Assembly: GCF_002368415.1 (NCBI RefSeq)
Contig: NZ_AP018290.1
Coordinates: 3,237,614 to 3,301,613 of the forward strand
Direction of reading: 5' to 3'
Source of the DNA: Calothrix sp. NIES-4105
Lineage (GTDB): Bacteria > Cyanobacteriota > Cyanobacteriia > Cyanobacteriales > Nostocaceae
DNA: 64,000 bases
Positions 50,942 to 59,975 of the stretch are shown one piece after another. The notes beneath the pieces were generated by a model, which was not told the origin of the DNA, searched no databases, and worked only from the letters and a program-made list of their open reading frames with translations. A program made the position numbers and the translations under genes. Each line of letters opens with the position of its first letter. Position 1 is the stretch's first letter.

Positions 50942-52063
50942 TCACGCACTTTTTCTATATATATGAACTATTTTCTCGCACCATACTGACTCTTTAACAA
51001 AGTCCATGCCTATTTTTTGTAAAACTCTTACAGAAGCTATATTTTCTGGTTCAACCATACCTAGTACATATTCTAGTTTTAATGTATCAAATGCATAATT
51101 TAAACAACTAGTAGCTGCTTCAGTTGCTAGACCTTGGCGCCAAAAATCCGGGTCAAATCGATAACCTAGCTCATTTTCTAATTTATTCTCTATTTCTTCT
51201 ATAGCTATTCCACAGTAACCAATTAATTTTCCAGTACTACGGTGAATTACTGCCCATTTTCCATACCCGTGCTTTTGATATGAATTTATATAACCTGCTA
51301 TTTTAGCTGCTGTTTGCTCGGTAGTTATGGCGCCAGTAGCAAAAAAATACATTACTTCTTCTTTACTTAGAATACTCGCTAACTCCGGAACATCTGACAT
51401 TGTAAATTCACGTAAAATCAAACGTGGCGTTTCAATCATGGCATTATTTTTAACTGCATTGTTTACTAAATACTTAGCCAACCACTTATTTTTGGTACCT
51501 TGCCATAAAGCTAAAAGCAAAGCTATATGCAATACCAGTGTAACTTGTGCATAGGGTTGAATGGAAAAATCATAAATCGTTACCCAATCTCCTCGAAAAC
51601 CAGTAAACGAAATTAATGGATAAAATATTAAAGAATAAACTAACTCAACAATTGCAAAAGTATAGAATAATTCTTTCAATGCTGGCTTTTTGACTAAGAA
51701 AATTAGAAATATAGCAATAATACCTAATAAAATCGAAATTAAATTACCGCTAAACGCTATCCACCAAATTTCCGCCGTGGTAAAATTTCCAACTGGGACA
51801 ACATAACCCCAAAAAAGGCGCCATTGAAACTCCCTGACTTGACCACCAAATAACCAAGTTGCAACAGCATGACCCAATTCATGAAAAAACACTCCAATCG
51901 GAATTAAAATAAAAGCCGCAGTTCGTTGAATTAAAAGTTTGTCTTTTGCTGTTACAGAATCATTCCAGACCGATTTCCAATTGTTTACTAAACGGAAAAT
52001 AGTATCAATACTAATAATGCTATAAAAGATAGAAATTAAATCGAATGATGAACTACTGAACAT
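50942..52063 (-). CDS. M50-like membrane metallopeptidase fused to a GNAT acetyltransferase
   Basis: A 373-aa fusion in one open frame. Residues about 1-200 form a membrane protein with HELGHAVATWLFGG (the zinc HExxH of M50 site-2-type proteases) and four to five hydrophobic segments; a second metal ligand motif is not evident, so activity is uncertain. Residues about 210-373 are a RimJ/RimL-type N-acetyltransferase: IETPRLILREFTMSD, IGYCGIAIEE, LGYRFDPDFWRQGLATEA and ENIASVRVLQKIGM (acetyl-CoA site). A Met at the junction (NNAMIETPRL) is where an independent GNAT gene would begin, so a fused gene or an internal start are both possible. Confidence 0.85.
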   Translation of the reverse strand: MFSSSSFDLISIFYSIISIDTIFRLVNNWKSVWNDSVTAKDKLLIQRTAAFILIPIGVFFHELGHAVATWLFGGQVREFQWRLFWGYVVPVGNFTTAEIWWIAFSGNLISILLGIIAIFLIFLVKKPALKELFYTFAIVELVYSLIFYPLISFTGFRGDWVTIYDFSIQPYAQVTLVLHIALLLALWQGTKNKWLAKYLVNNAVKNNAMIETPRLILREFTMSDVPELASILSKEEVMYFFATGAITTEQTAAKIAGYINSYQKHGYGKWAVIHRSTGKLIGYCGIAIEEIENKLENELGYRFDPDFWRQGLATEAATSCLNYAFDTLKLEYVLGMVEPENIASVRVLQKIGMDFVKESVWCEKIVHIYRKSA

Positions 52064-52122
52064 AGAAGCATCCCAATAACTGCACTTAGCTCACGGCGCC
52101 CATAAAAGCAGCACTTACAATA

Positions 52123-52530
52123 TTAATGCTCATTACCATCATAAATCCACATCGCCTGGGTATTTCCAGCTTTGTTAAACCCACATTTTTCGTAAAAAGC
52201 AATAGCTTCACCATCTGCGACTAAAATTTGCATGTGGAAACCTTCGTAACGCTTCTTCAACATCTCCATTAACGTTTTCCCTATTCCTTGTCCTTGATAG
52301 TCTGGGAGTACTAGTAAATGAGGATAATAAACTACTAAAGAACCATCCGAGATAGCATTGCCTATACCAACTAATTGAGTATCGTCCCATGCGGAAACAA
52401 GATAATGTGAGTTGAGTAAAGCTTGATGTAATGAATGTGGCTTCATGACTGAAGACCAGCGGTTTGCTTTGTACAATAGAACTACCTGCGTAAGCTCAAT
52501 ATCGCGCGTTTCAGAAAATACAATCGTCAT
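52123..52530 (-). CDS. GNAT family N-acetyltransferase
   Basis: A 135-aa compact GNAT enzyme. The acetyl-CoA pyrophosphate loop is DYQGQGIGKTLMEML, preceded by strand VYYPHLLVLP; the C-terminal AIAFYEKCGFNKAG is the conserved beta-bulge and helix. The acceptor substrate is unknown. It lies 59 bases downstream on the same strand? No: it is upstream of the M50-GNAT fusion on the minus strand, so the two acetyltransferase genes are adjacent and may be co-transcribed. Confidence 0.9.
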   Translation of the reverse strand: MTIVFSETRDIELTQVVLLYKANRWSSVMKPHSLHQALLNSHYLVSAWDDTQLVGIGNAISDGSLVVYYPHLLVLPDYQGQGIGKTLMEMLKKRYEGFHMQILVADGEAIAFYEKCGFNKAGNTQAMWIYDGNEH

Positions 52531-52990
52531 AAATTAATTTATAGGACAGTCATTAATAGGGTGTTGCATATAAGACAAGTTTGATCAAATCGAAACAGTA
52601 AGCCTATGTCTCATTTTAATCCACCTCGTCTATAAGTAATTATGTGCAACGGCACGAAAAACATGTGTTAATCGCAAACCGCGTTATATTAAACCTTATA
52701 AATTATTTCCGCAAGATTTGTGAAGACTTGAAGTTTGATAATTAACTCGTCAACACTGATAGTGTAATACTTAACATAATAATCTCGATGATGAAAATTT
52801 TGTACTATTTAGCCAGTAGTTCGGTAAACCTCATTAACGAATCAACCATTGCGGATCGAATAGCGCAGAAAATTAAGCGATTTGAAGCAAAAGCGAGAAA
52901 AAAAGCGTGAGTACGGTAAGCCTCAGTACTAAGTTGATGTCAATGCCCGTTACAATCAAAGTAAGAAAACAAGTGGAGGAGCAAACCAGG
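52531..52990. other. Non-coding region upstream of the DUF4870 gene
   Basis: No clear gene. A purine-rich ribosome binding site GGAGGA (52975-52980) lies at its end. A frame in phase with the DUF4870 protein opens at a GTG at 52907, but its sequence looks non-coding. Confidence 0.4.
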
Positions 52991-53365
52991 ATGCAAACAT
53001 CATACGATTCTGATAAGCGTAAACTGTTGTCTTGTCTGTGTCATGGAGCAATTTTTTTAAGTACAACTTTTTTATCGGTAGGAATCCCAATTGCAATTTA
53101 CTTTGTCTCGAATGACCCAGTAGTTAGAAACAACGCTAAAGAGTCGATAAACTTTCACTTTAATGTTTGGTTTTGGGCAACTGTAATTGGTGTACCAATT
53201 GGTATTTTATCTTTTATTACCTTTGGTCTTGGTGGAATTTTGTTCTTTCCAGTCATTGCGCTTGGTTTTGCAATACACTGGGGTTTAACTATAGTAGCGC
53301 TGCTACACTGTTTTAGTAATCCTGATGAACCATTCCGCTACCCATTTATTTTTAGAGTATTTTAG
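52991..53365 (+). CDS. DUF4870 family membrane protein
   Basis: A 124-aa integral membrane protein of the DUF4870 (Tic20-like) family: YDSDKRKLLSCLCHGAIFL, then GIPIAIYFVSNDPVVRNNAKES, INFHFNVWFW and a second hydrophobic hairpin ending with FRYPFIFRVF. The central N-A-K-E-(S/A)-I/L-N-F step is the family signature. The ATG at 52991 is chosen over earlier in-frame starts because GGAGGA lies 10 bases upstream and the family N-terminus begins there. Function unknown. Confidence 0.85.
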   Translation: MQTSYDSDKRKLLSCLCHGAIFLSTTFLSVGIPIAIYFVSNDPVVRNNAKESINFHFNVWFWATVIGVPIGILSFITFGLGGILFFPVIALGFAIHWGLTIVALLHCFSNPDEPFRYPFIFRVF

Positions 53366-53372
53366 GGATGTT

Positions 53373-53400
53373 GTAGAGACGCGAAATTTCGCGTCTCTAC
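53373..53400. repeat. GTAGAGACG palindrome, copy 6
   Basis: Perfect palindrome with core CGAAATTTCG, seven bases after the DUF4870 stop codon; it may act as a terminator between this gene and the convergent pentapeptide gene. Confidence 0.85.
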
Positions 53401-53421
53401 GAAAACCCGATTTTTTTGTGT

Positions 53422-53841
53422 CTACTTATACATATTACCATCAGGCATTATGGCGCCGTCCCATGTTGCTCCAATAGTGTATGCTCCGTAAAGGTTTGCT
53501 TCAAGTAATTCGGCTGCTGTTAAATCTGCATCTACTAAATGTGCCATTTTCAATTCTGCCTTATTTAATACAGCACCATTAAGTTTTGCTTCATATAGTT
53601 TTGCACCGCTTAGATTTGCACCGCTCAAGTCGGCGCCGCTAAGATTTGCGCCAACTAGTGACGCTTCGGTTAAATCGGCGCCCATTAAATTTGCTTGACT
53701 TAAATCTGCTTCACAAATCGAGGCGCCGTGTAAATTTGCTCCACTCAAATCTACACCGTTGAGATAACTACCAATCAGATTTACGCCTTTAAAATTTCTT
53801 TCGCCTGATTTGTATCTCAATAAAAGTTCGTCGATACTCAT
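53422..53841 (-). CDS. Pentapeptide repeat protein
   Basis: A 139-aa protein with about 20 A(D/N)LXX-type pentapeptides (LSGANLHGASICEADLSQAN, LMGADLTEASLVGANL, and so on), forming a right-handed quadrilateral beta-helix. The short N-terminus SIDELLLRYKSGERNF is common in cyanobacterial members. Function unknown. Unusually many GGCGCC sites (four) coincide with the GCCGCC/GCGCC-type codons of Gly-Ala steps. Confidence 0.93.
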   Translation of the reverse strand: MSIDELLLRYKSGERNFKGVNLIGSYLNGVDLSGANLHGASICEADLSQANLMGADLTEASLVGANLSGADLSGANLSGAKLYEAKLNGAVLNKAELKMAHLVDADLTAAELLEANLYGAYTIGATWDGAIMPDGNMYK

Positions 53842-54069
53842 AACACTCTGATTAAAACTTGTTCTACTAGAGTCACTAATATTTTAATAATTAGCAGTAA
53901 TTGTTGTTACTTATCGTTTATTTAAAAAAGTTTTATATAATCAAAAATTTTAAATCAAGCTAATTTGTACATATAGTAACATATAAATAATCTTTTTATA
54001 ATTTAATTTTACCCTTTAATCTATCAAAAGTATGATGCGCTGATGAATTGTGTTTAACTTAGAACAAAA

Positions 54070-56196
54070 TTAATGACAATTATCTAATCGCTCAAATAAA
54101 CATACACATTTCTGCCACCAGCGAGCAGTCAAAATCATGCTGTTCATTTCCCATATCCCTAAAACCTTTATTCTCCAAGGGTTTTCGATGAAGTTAAAAA
54201 ACGGTAAATGCCCAGTGGGAGCATCTAAACTAAAATTCAAATAATCATAATCTAACCAGTTATCTTTAAGTCTCCAACCAACACGGTTGGCAAAATCAAT
54301 ACCAGTTTCACCAAATTTGACGTTATCGTTACCAATAACGATTGCTAAAACGTAATCATTCGCTTTGGTTGATTTCAAACTTTCCCAAATTTGCTTCTGC
54401 ACACTAAAACCAAAACGTCCACCGCTATACTTTACCCAAAGACTATCGATAGTATTAATGTCCTGATATGGTAAGTTATTAATATCTTCTGGCTGGAGAT
54501 ATTTTTGATGAGTAAGCTCAAGTAATTTGGTTGTTTCATTGTTCGCTTCTTGCCATTTCCCAGCTTTGAGCAAATCGTGTAGTTTTTGGTAATTGGCGCC
54601 ACAATCTATAGATATATCTATATTTACACTGTCGCGCGTAAACAATGTTTGATTCAGTAATATTTCAATAATTCCTTTTGTTCCCCATAACCAAAAATAT
54701 AGTTTAATCTTGTTGATAGCTAATGTTTGTAATTGAGTTATCCAACTAGCTACTGTTAATCCAGATGCGTGTTTGCGACTTTCATTTAAAGTACTAAATA
54801 AAATATTTGTGAATTGTTCTAAATTTTCTCTAGGTGATGCGGCAATTACGCATTGTCCTTTATCATGATTCATCTGTAAATCTTCTACCCATTCGCGTAA
54901 ATGTTGTTGTAGAGACGTTACATGTAACGTCTCTACGTGTAACGTTTGTACATGTGGACAATCTAGTATAATAATTTGTTGTACATTTGGTATTTTCTGT
55001 AATTGTTTCTTTAACCACGAACGTGTCATCTTTAAAGTTGGAGATAATTCGAGCAGTGTTTGACCTTCGGGTGTGACTTTAAGATTTGCGCGCAGGTACA
55101 ATAACACGGCGCCATCTTTAAGTTCCAATAGTTTAGAGATACTAGAACGCAAATCAGCCGATGTTTCTGGTTGAAATAAGTAATCTACTTCAAAACCACC
55201 ATCCGCGCGTAGTATTTTAATAATTCCTTGACAAGCATCACTAGGAGGAAGTCCCTCAATAACTAAAGCTTTTCGTTTTGGGTGCTGTATACCTTTACTA
55301 CTTTTCAAACCCAAAATTAATTGTCCTACTCCTTCAACTATTCGCTTCGGGGTTTGCAAAGAGTATTCCTGGTAAGCTTCAGTTATGCCAATACTTCTGT
55401 TCTGCTGGTTGATTAACCTTAATTGTTGATTTGTCTTATCTATATATGAAAGCGTTTGCTGATAAACATACTTATATAGTCCATCTGCATCTATTACACC
55501 TTGTGTATCTGCCGCATCACCAAGTAACCCTTGCATTAGATAATAAGTAAATAATCCATGTTCCAACTCTGGAAATTCCCAAGATAGTTGGTCTTGGTCG
55601 CAAGATAATAAAGCATAAAATCCTTTGCTTTTTGCTGCGCGTTGTCGTAACAAGTTTACCAACTCACTCGTTGGACTTTCTATTTTCTTATCCCCTTTGG
55701 CGCCAAATAACGTCATACCTCCACTGTGACAAGCATCCAACCAAACGACTTGCTGCTGTGCTGGACAACTTTCGAGAGTTTGTAACAGTTCTTGTAAAGT
55801 TAGACCTGTGGCGCCTAAATTGTCCTTATGCGTATCTTGTAAACATAAAACGACGCGCGTGGTGCTATCAATAATTCCATGTCCAGAAAAATAAAATATA
55901 ACCGTATCTTGTGGTTTAGCCGAGGTAGCAATTTTTCGTAAACTGCTGCGAACTGCTTCTAAGTATGGAAGTTGAGTAGTAAAATCATGATGAACCATCA
56001 CCTGTTTTTGTGGGAACCCCTGTGTCGCTTGCTGTAAAGCATCTGCTAAACCCTGACAATCTTGAGAGGAATAATTTAAACAAGCTATTTGCTTATCCAA
56101 GTATTGATTTACACCCACTAATAACTGCCATACCCTAGCTGAACCAGTTTCTAGAGGAATTGTTGAATTACTGGTACGAATAGCAACAGGAGACAT
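54070..56196 (-). CDS. Caspase-family protein (orthocaspase/peptidase C14-like)
   Basis: A 708-aa protein. The N-terminal p20-like caspase domain (about 20-270) begins RVWQLLVGVNQYLD and has the catalytic dyad His106 (FYFSGHGI) and Cys156 (VWLDACHSGG). The middle (about 285-480) has two alpha/beta parts with LVIEGLPPSDACQG and IILDCPHV; the C-terminus (about 530-708) is helical and resembles GUN4-like regions (LKAGKWQEANNETTKLLEL, WVKYSGGRFGFSVQKQIW, with FANRVGWR). Together this is a cyanobacterial caspase-GUN4-like architecture. The residues HVETLHVTSLQ are encoded by a dispersed palindrome (54909-54936). It stands alone. Confidence 0.9.
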   Translation of the reverse strand: MSPVAIRTSNSTIPLETGSARVWQLLVGVNQYLDKQIACLNYSSQDCQGLADALQQATQGFPQKQVMVHHDFTTQLPYLEAVRSSLRKIATSAKPQDTVIFYFSGHGIIDSTTRVVLCLQDTHKDNLGATGLTLQELLQTLESCPAQQQVVWLDACHSGGMTLFGAKGDKKIESPTSELVNLLRQRAAKSKGFYALLSCDQDQLSWEFPELEHGLFTYYLMQGLLGDAADTQGVIDADGLYKYVYQQTLSYIDKTNQQLRLINQQNRSIGITEAYQEYSLQTPKRIVEGVGQLILGLKSSKGIQHPKRKALVIEGLPPSDACQGIIKILRADGGFEVDYLFQPETSADLRSSISKLLELKDGAVLLYLRANLKVTPEGQTLLELSPTLKMTRSWLKKQLQKIPNVQQIIILDCPHVQTLHVETLHVTSLQQHLREWVEDLQMNHDKGQCVIAASPRENLEQFTNILFSTLNESRKHASGLTVASWITQLQTLAINKIKLYFWLWGTKGIIEILLNQTLFTRDSVNIDISIDCGANYQKLHDLLKAGKWQEANNETTKLLELTHQKYLQPEDINNLPYQDINTIDSLWVKYSGGRFGFSVQKQIWESLKSTKANDYVLAIVIGNDNVKFGETGIDFANRVGWRLKDNWLDYDYLNFSLDAPTGHLPFFNFIENPWRIKVLGIWEMNSMILTARWWQKCVCLFERLDNCH
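54909..54936. repeat. GTAGAGACG palindrome inside the caspase gene, copy 7
   Basis: Perfect 28-bp palindrome with core TTACATGTAA, identical to the intergenic copies at 5618 and 24149, and located within the open reading frame without a frameshift. Confidence 0.9.
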
Positions 56197-56256
56197 TTGG
56201 CATAAAAGAAGTAAGGTGTACAGTTCAATTATGAATCGTCAACACAGTAAAATAGA

Positions 56257-56481
56257 ATGAATGAGCGTGAACTAGCACAAAACTCTGAAACTCCATCATC
56301 AGTATTACGAGAGCTTGCTTCTAGTTCAGACGTGGAGATAAGAGCATCTGTAGCAAAAAACCCTAACACTGCTACAGATGTATTGATGGAATTAGGCGCC
56401 GACTTCCCAAAAGAACTGTTGGAAAATCCGATTTTCTCATTATTACTGCTTTTTTGCAAAAATCTCATCCGTATCCAATAA
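56257..56481 (+). CDS. Truncated variant leucine-rich/HEAT-like repeat protein
   Basis: A 74-aa product holding about two repeats of the SETPSSVLRELASSSDVEI and VAKNPNTATDVLMELG type, known from longer cyanobacterial repeat proteins. After NPIFSLLLLF the sequence loses similarity and ends, so this is probably the remaining 5' part of a longer gene. ATG at 56257. It lies between the caspase and a truncated kinase. Confidence 0.5.
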   Translation: MNERELAQNSETPSSVLRELASSSDVEIRASVAKNPNTATDVLMELGADFPKELLENPIFSLLLLFCKNLIRIQ

Positions 56482-56548
56482 TGATAAATTTAGCTTAGTT
56501 TTTAGATAGGATTTGAGTGGGAGTGGTTTACTTTTGCATATAACTGAT

Positions 56549-56974
56549 ATGTTAGGTCAATTACTAGACGGACGTTACAAAATCGTCCAGAGTTTGGGCG
56601 CCTGTAGCTTTGGTCATACTTACGTTGCTTTAGATACCAAACTTTTTTACAAAAAATGTGTTGTCAAGCAACTCAAGCCGCTGACAACAGATCCTAAGAC
56701 TTTAAAAATAGCCAAACGCTTATTCGACTCGGAAGCACAACTTTTACATCGCTTAGGAATTCATGACCAAATTCCTCAACTGCAAGCTCACTTTCAAGAA
56801 AATCCTACCAATGCACTTCCCAATTTAGAATTTGCTGAAATCGAATCAGAGGCAATTTGTCGAATATTTCCCAACCATCAACACATTAGTTCAAATGATG
56901 CAACTAAAGAAGCTTTAAAAACTAACCTACCTCAAAAAGAATACAATATTTTCCACTTTACGGTTAGTGTGTAA
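56549..56974 (+). pseudogene. Truncated Ser/Thr kinase (N-lobe only)
   Basis: From the ATG at 56549 the product starts GQLLDGRYKIVQSLG and follows the kinase N-lobe through a Lys strand (CVVKQLKPL) and SEAQLLHRLGIHDQIPQL to HFQEN (about 56810). Then the similarity stops; HRD, DFG and the whole C-lobe are missing. The Gly loop is changed to GACSFGHTY. This is a non-functional fragment. A periplasmic-binding/SH3 segment 1.6 kb downstream may be the far end of the same former gene. Confidence 0.8.
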
Positions 56975-57107
56975 CTTGAGTAATATATTTTATCTTATGT
57001 TTAAGTTTAGAGGATGAACTTCTAATCAATTCTAAAATTTAGCACTTATTGGGCATTTTTTATACCGATTTTTTAGAGATTTTCGGAGAAATCAGGGAAG
57101 GTAGACT

Positions 57108-57206
57108 GGGAGCATCCACTTTTGGAAGAAACATAAGTACTTGGCGCCAGAAACGTGACTATACGGTTGGTCTAAAAAAGTCGATCTGCCAAAACTGGAT
57201 GCTCCC
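57108..57206. mobile_element. 99-bp MITE with 18-bp terminal inverted repeats and 8-bp target duplication
   Basis: Ends GGGAGCATCCACTTTTGG and CCAAAACTGGATGCTCCC are inverted repeats with one mismatch. Both sides carry GGTAGACT (57100-57107 and 57207-57214), an 8-bp direct repeat. The element has no coding capacity. The surrounding 56975-57619 holds no gene that I can support. Confidence 0.88.
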
Positions 57207-57709
57207 GGTAGACTAGTACTTTTGGATGTTAAGGTGGACAGTGCTAGCCCTTTCAGTGCGAACATTTATACTAAATTGTTTACCCAAAATACATGTTAAA
57301 TTAACCTGCCAAAAACAAGGTTTGCGGGATATGCTTCAAAAAAATTAACAATTCGAGAGGCGACATATCGACCATTTTTGACATGTGTAAATTTGTGTGG
57401 ATAACTAATTGTGTGGATAACTAAAAAACTTAATTTGACGGTAACGCAAGAATGCGGGTTTCAGCCTGACAAATGATAGTACTTCAGTTCGCACTATCAA
57501 GAGCTGACTTTGGTGAATGCACAAGGCACAATAGTAGCTTGTCGGGCTTACGTCGCTTTGAGTTCAGTTTTAACGCATTTACAAATATTTTTTGTGATTT
57601 TTATGCCACAAGTGCATAAGTTGATTTTGTATCCTCCTATAAGGATATAGATGAATATGTTTTACCTGTAAGCTATGACGGAGAGTTTTTCTTTCCTCTT
57701 GGTTATGGG

Positions 57710-59266
57710 GTGAGAACTGAGGAGGGTAAAACGCAAATTACATTAAACTTTTTACCTGAACCAACTGCAAGCAGTCGTAGTTTATCAGGGTCGGTGAAAA
57801 TTTTCTTTAAGAAAATACGTAGCCAAAAATTAGGACATACTTGTGAATACCCAATTTTAACAGCAATAGAGGTAAACGAACAGGGAGATATAACGTATGT
57901 AACTCGTATAGAGGAGGTGAAAAAGCGAGTTGCTAATGCTCAAAAAATTATCCTTTGTGTTCATGGAATTATTGGTGATAGTGAAAGTATGGTCAGAAGT
58001 GTTCTTAAGAATTATGACCTAGTTTTAACTTTCGATTACGAAGGTGTTTATACTAGTATTAAAGAAAACGCGCGATGGTTAAAACAACGACTGGAATCTG
58101 TTGATTTAGGCGCCTGTCATGGTAAAGAGTTATATATTGTAGCTCATTCAATAGGAGGATTAATTTCTCGCTGGTTTATTGAGCGGGAAGGAGGAAACCA
58201 AATTATTAAACATTTGGTAATGTTGGGAACTCCTAACGCTGGTTCCCCTTGGTCATGGGTACAAGAGATTACTTTAAGCGTTGCTAGATTGTTGAATGAA
58301 CAGGTTGGTGAGATAGCTCCACCTGCAAAAATTGTTACAAAGTTCTTAGCTCTTGCAGCAGAAGTTTTAGCTAAACATATGGTGGAAAAGCTACAGAAAA
58401 AAAATGCAGTTGTGTTTTATGATTCAAACAGTGACTATAGTAAGTCTCTAAAGGATGAGTTTAAAAAAGCGCTTGTTCAACAAAGAGGACAGGTATTAAA
58501 AGAGGTGAAATTTTCTGAAACTAACATTAACGGAGACAATATTAATCAATTAATTCCATTAAATACTGAAGTACTAGTTTTATTTCCAAGCTCAAAAACT
58601 TTAGATGGGGCAATTGAGGTAATAAAGGCAAATGGCAAAAAGCTTCCTATTTTAGGAGGAGATGATATGTATACAAAAAAAATACTAAACGATGGTAAAG
58701 AAAATGCAGATGGTCTGACCATTGCTGTACCCTGGCATATTTTAAGTAAGCCTTCCTCAGAATTTTCAATAACTTCTAGAGAGCTTTGGAAAGGAGCAGA
58801 TGTTAATTGGCGAACTGCTATGTCTTACGATGCAACCTTAGCTTTAAGTGAAGCGCTGAGGAGAAATCCTACACGTCAAGGAGTAGCCGAGGCTCTACGC
58901 TCATCTAATTTTACAGTAGATGGCGCCAGTGGTAGCATAAAGTTTGAATCGGGTGACCGCAGTCAAAAATATCCTCAGCTTGTCAAAATTGTTGCTAATA
59001 AAGAATCGCGCTCAGGATTGGGGTATGATTTTGTTCCTACAGAACCTTTAATTTTTGAATCATCAAAAGGTTTTGTGAATTTGCGACAAAATCCAAATAC
59101 TCGTCCAAACCAACAAGTAGTAAAGATTCCAAATAATACTACTGTAACTATACTTAACTTTAAGATTGGCGAAACAGAAGGATGTAAGAAAGGTTGGTAT
59201 AAGGTTCAACTACAAAGTCAAGAAGGTTGGATGTGTTCAGATTATCGTCAACCAAAAGATGAATGA
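57710..59266 (+). CDS. Chimeric alpha/beta-hydrolase (lipase-like) / periplasmic-binding / SH3 protein, 5' end missing
   Basis: In the 518-aa frame from the GTG at 57710, residues 75-230 form a lipase-like hydrolase (ILCVHGIIGD oxyanion region, AHSIGG with Ser147, LGTPNAGSPW). Residues about 232-430 match the second lobe of a type 1 periplasmic binding protein (VVFYDSNSDYSKSLKDEF, SYDATLALSEALRR). Residues about 440-515 form an SH3-like domain (FVNLRQNPN...GWYKVQLQSQEGWMCSD). The binding-protein first lobe is absent. The frame stays open upstream to 57620 with protein-like sequence (DEYVLPVSYDGEFFFPLGYG) but no start codon, so the original 5' end is lost. It probably is a recombinant, non-functional or altered gene. 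Confidence 0.7.
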   Translation: MRTEEGKTQITLNFLPEPTASSRSLSGSVKIFFKKIRSQKLGHTCEYPILTAIEVNEQGDITYVTRIEEVKKRVANAQKIILCVHGIIGDSESMVRSVLKNYDLVLTFDYEGVYTSIKENARWLKQRLESVDLGACHGKELYIVAHSIGGLISRWFIEREGGNQIIKHLVMLGTPNAGSPWSWVQEITLSVARLLNEQVGEIAPPAKIVTKFLALAAEVLAKHMVEKLQKKNAVVFYDSNSDYSKSLKDEFKKALVQQRGQVLKEVKFSETNINGDNINQLIPLNTEVLVLFPSSKTLDGAIEVIKANGKKLPILGGDDMYTKKILNDGKENADGLTIAVPWHILSKPSSEFSITSRELWKGADVNWRTAMSYDATLALSEALRRNPTRQGVAEALRSSNFTVDGASGSIKFESGDRSQKYPQLVKIVANKESRSGLGYDFVPTEPLIFESSKGFVNLRQNPNTRPNQQVVKIPNNTTVTILNFKIGETEGCKKGWYKVQLQSQEGWMCSDYRQPKDE

Positions 59267-59387
59267 TTTTCACAGCATGTAGAGACGCGCAAGCAAATCT
59301 TCTCCGTTATCCGTAAATGGAGTTTTTCCACAGGGTAGGAAAATTTACCTGCGGTACACCCACCTCAAGTCAAGCTTTAAGTGGTAA

Positions 59388-59531
59388 AGGGCGCCTGCTG
59401 CTTGTGCTGTAGACCCAAATGTTATTCCTGCATTTGCTTTAGATAAAGGTACAGCAGTGATTGGTAATCGAATTGACATACTTGTCGATACCGTTACTGA
59501 AGCAATTAATTTAGGTAGAAGATCATTTTAA
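59388..59531 (+). pseudogene. Start-less gene remnant (C-terminal fragment)
   Basis: The frame translates as ACAVDPNVIPAFALDKG, TAVIGNRIDILVDTVTEAIN and LGRRSF before a stop. It looks like the end of a real protein, but it has no start codon and is preceded by a stop at 59385-59387. I do not recognise the family. Confidence 0.45.
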
Positions 59532-59571
59532 GTAATTCTTTAACTTTTGTAATTTTAAATAGGAGAAAATT

Positions 59572-59646
59572 ATGTCAGCACTTAATAGTTAAAGATGCTA
59601 ACCAGATTGTGCGCGCTGCCGCAAAATTTAATCTACAAAATCGAAG
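59572..59646 (+). pseudogene. Frameshifted 5' gene remnant
   Basis: AGGAGA at 59561 followed by an ATG at 59572 gives MSAL and a stop after two more codons. Removing one base restores LIVKDANQIVRAAAKFNLQNR, a plausible protein start. It then runs into the 3' end of the next gene. Probable remnant. Confidence 0.45.
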
Positions 59647-59655
59647 TAAGGCGTT

Positions 59656-59886
59656 TCATAGCTTATCGTAGTCCATAGGTATGCTGTGCCCTTCTGATAT
59701 TTCTTGTCTCGCACGCTTGGCTGCTGCTGAAAGTTGAGATTGGGTTTTTGCAAAAGTCTCATCCCATTTTTGCTCGTCTTCGAGTTCAAGAATATATTCT
59801 CTCAGATGCTCTACTATACGGTTTTGCGTATCTTCCGAGAATGACTCCATCATCTTGATAACAGTAGTGATTGCGTTTGATGACAT
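59656..59886 (-). CDS. Orphan antitoxin-like protein
   Basis: A 76-aa acidic helical protein: MMESFSEDTQNRIVEHLREY, then DEQKWDETFAKTQSQLSAAAKRARQEISEG. This is the layout of small cyanobacterial antitoxins found before RelE/ParE-type toxins. No toxin gene follows on the minus strand; instead the next bases hold gene remnants. It is therefore an orphan, perhaps left from a lost pair. Confidence 0.65.
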   Translation of the reverse strand: MSSNAITTVIKMMESFSEDTQNRIVEHLREYILELEDEQKWDETFAKTQSQLSAAAKRARQEISEGHSIPMDYDKL

Positions 59887-59975
59887 CGCTTGTTATATGT
59901 AGTAATTTTTAATCTATATATTATAATTAAAGCATATTCAGCGTCGAACCAATTCCTTTAAATTAGGATAAAATA

